From NCBI RefSeq assembly GCF_028769735.1, contig NC_088171.1, positions 128,109,533 to 128,173,532 on the forward strand: a stretch of DNA of 64,000 bases. The letters run 5' to 3'. The position numbers were made by a program, and so were the translations under genes. The notes beneath the pieces were generated by a model. The model ran no database searches, was not told the origin of the DNA, and worked only from the letters and a program-made list of their open reading frames with translations. The DNA is from Zonotrichia leucophrys gambelii. Its lineage: Eukaryota; Chordata; Aves; Passeriformes; Passerellidae. Below, piece by piece: positions 61,720-64,000 of the stretch (within the stretch, counting starts at the first letter, position 1; each line of letters opens with the position of its first letter).

Positions 61720-64000
61720 CTCCTGGTTTTTCTTCTGCTCTGTCTGCCAGTGCAGTGTAGATGCTTCTGCACTCAAAAAAGTGACAATCATTTCAAAATT
61801 AGTGTATTTATGACCATTTCTCCAATTTTCTTCTTCATCACCACAGAATGACTAGCAAAACTTGCTTGCACATAAAAGGTATTAAAAATGTCACTGCTTG
61901 AGATCCTACTGTTCTGGCAATTGCTCAATGCATTTCAACAGATAATGATGTGAGTAACACAGTATGTGTATTAATTTCAACTGTGATTAGCATAGTTTGG
62001 ATAACACTGTGCTTCAACCATTGTAACATGCAGGCTGGATGAGTGGTTTTAGGGCTTTTCTTTAGGATACTAAGATTGCTTCCTTTTGTGGCAGCTGTGT
62101 GTGACAAAAACAAAGCAAGCTCAGAGCTCTGAACACCACATCTCATTGAAAGCACTCTCTATTCTGCTTTGCTTCCTCCTACCTAAGGAAGATTAGCTAG
62201 CATCTAATAGTCCTTCCTTGTGGCTGGCTTCCAGAGAGCAAGGAAAGAAACAAACATAAGCATTTGTAAATATTTGCACCCTTGTTTTTGAGTCATGGCT
62301 CTAATTACTGTTTCTGTTTTACTGCTACAGCAGGAATTCTGATTAAAAAAAGACAATTGCATTTTATTTTCTAAATATCTGAGGAAATGAAATAATGACA
62401 GTGGGTTGTTATTCCCAATGAGCTGCACCGGATGAGCAGCGTGTCTGGAGCCAGCAACAAAGCAGCTCTGAGTAAATGGTTCTTGGATTGAATGAGGAGT
62501 GTAGAAACTCAGTTCTGAGGGGCCCCAGTGAAAAACCCAATCCAAATACTGCTGAGCATGGGTAAAGTTTGTATTTAATGCTGGTAGCTGAATCTAATCT
62601 TTATATGATATACAAGTATTGTTTGAATCTTTGAAAACACTGACTGTTTCTTTGCTATAAGGAACTATTCCTGTAGGCAGAGCTGAGGAAGGTTCCTAAA
62701 AGCCTCCAGGAAAGCAGTTAAGCAGGGATTTTTCAGCTGATTAATTGTCATTGATAGCCACATAAATGCTTCTTACTTGGTCCCAGGAAAATGCGATATT
62801 GATACCTCTCCATGGAGTCTTGATTGAGTGTCCAAGAGGTATCATGAAGTGACTGCCCAAGGTGCAGATTTATCACATCCTTCTTTTCATGAAAGCTGGA
62901 AATGTCTCATTTTGCTGCTATAAGTTATTTTACTTTGCTTATATTTCATAACCTCCTCTATGTAGGAGATGCCACTTCCAACAAATTATAGAGCCAGCTG
63001 CAGCTGCTACCTCCAAATGCAGAGAGAATAGGCATTTCAAATGGAACATAAAATCAAAGATTAAAAAAGCACTTTTAGCAGTTTCACAGTTATAATTAGG
63101 AGCTGCACCTGCCGAACTAGCTCTTCCAAAAAACAGGATACAGCATCTGTGAGATCCTGGATTAAGGGGTCTGTAACAACAACCTTATTTGGAAATAAAT
63201 GCTGGTTGGTTCATGGCTGCCTGTGGGATTCCTGCCTTCGCTCCACATACTGAACTGTTGAGCAGATTCATGGGCACATACTTTTGGGCTGGAGTTTTGC
63301 CTGGTGTAGTCATGTACCTTGTTTGGGACTCATGTGAGTCCCTGCCTGAGCATCCCCACCTTCCTTAGCACTATGTACCCAGCTGCTCACTCATTCCTGC
63401 TTTAACTCATTACAAAATCACACTACTTAGAAAAAATATTTTATTAAAACCTCTTAAAATAAGTGGTATCGCTTTAACACTGTTAGACTGGCTAGAGACT
63501 GAACAAGAGATTATTCCAGAACATTTGAGAGGGGAAGTGTTCTCTGCTGAGCCACAATAATGGGAATGGACTGGGAAGAGCACAGAAAGTTCTCAGTCTG
63601 AAGATGCTGTGTGCACTCCTGCTTGATGGGGGTACACCTGGGGGTACTCACAAGACACATTTCCAGCAGCAGCTTCTAGATTATTTTCAGCTTGAAGGGA
63701 CCCTCAAACTATTCATACATTGATAACTGACTTTTCATTCCTTTTTTTCTCCTTTGTGCTCTCATCCAAATATTTACTTAATATCATATTAGCTTTTATA
63801 CCAAAACAAAAATACAACAGACATAAGACCTGAATTCTTTAAAAGACCTTAAGGAAGTGCAAAAAAATAGGACGTGCACAAAAAGTTTTTACCCCAGACA
63901 GAGCACACTGTAATGAAATACCAAACAATTCCAATCTCATTTTTCTATAATATATGCTATTCCAGATAACTGAAGCCAGCATTGCTCCAGTGAAGATGCC
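61720..64000. other. Window end, nothing recognised
   Basis: AT-rich non-coding sequence to the window edge. I looked for 3' exons of RIMS2 on the minus strand and found none. Confidence 0.5.

Noticed and set aside
53058..64000. RIMS2 3' exons expected from synteny
   Set aside because: No open frame on the minus strand matches the RIM C-terminal C2 region.

Overview
The window is nuclear DNA of a bird, most likely a passerine. This rests on many CR1 LINE fragments with the avian 3' end, and on several solo LTRs that resemble songbird endogenous retroviruses from memory of those families. Genes are split into short exons separated by kilobase introns. There is no operon-like layout, CRISPR array, tRNA or rRNA.

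Two protein-coding genes can be built exon by exon. DPYS (dihydropyrimidinase) lies on the + strand from 5057 to 33705 in nine coding exons, giving a 507-residue enzyme with all six expected metal-site residues. DCSTAMP (dendritic cell-specific transmembrane protein) lies on the - strand from 51090 down to 45849 in three coding exons, giving 472 residues. The genes converge tail to tail, as their mammalian orthologues do (DPYS next to DCSTAMP on human 8q22). They have no known shared biochemistry: DPYS is a cytosolic pyrimidine-catabolic enzyme and DCSTAMP a membrane protein of osteoclast and macrophage fusion.

Region by region: 1-4760 is upstream flank with one solo LTR (1841-2424). 4760-5056 is a GC-rich promoter-proximal segment with an upstream ORF. 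5057-33705 is DPYS, its introns holding CR1 pieces and one solo LTR with exact 5-bp target duplications (22492-23168). 33706-45848 is a 12-kb repeat-rich convergent spacer with CR1 pieces, three solo LTRs (36638, 39169, 43885) and a perfect (TATTC)20 array. 45849-51127 is DCSTAMP. 51128-64000 has no recognisable gene; it holds a CR1 split by a probable LTR, further CR1 copies and an intact solo LTR with exact 6-bp duplications (61338-61713).

I found no convincing new gene system. The points most worth checking are the antisense-oriented 1.3-kb LTR between the two genes, the LTR with an embedded pentanucleotide array, same-family LTRs flanking DPYS, the CR1 split by a TG...CA element, and the weak DPYS exon 8 donor that leads straight into a stop codon.
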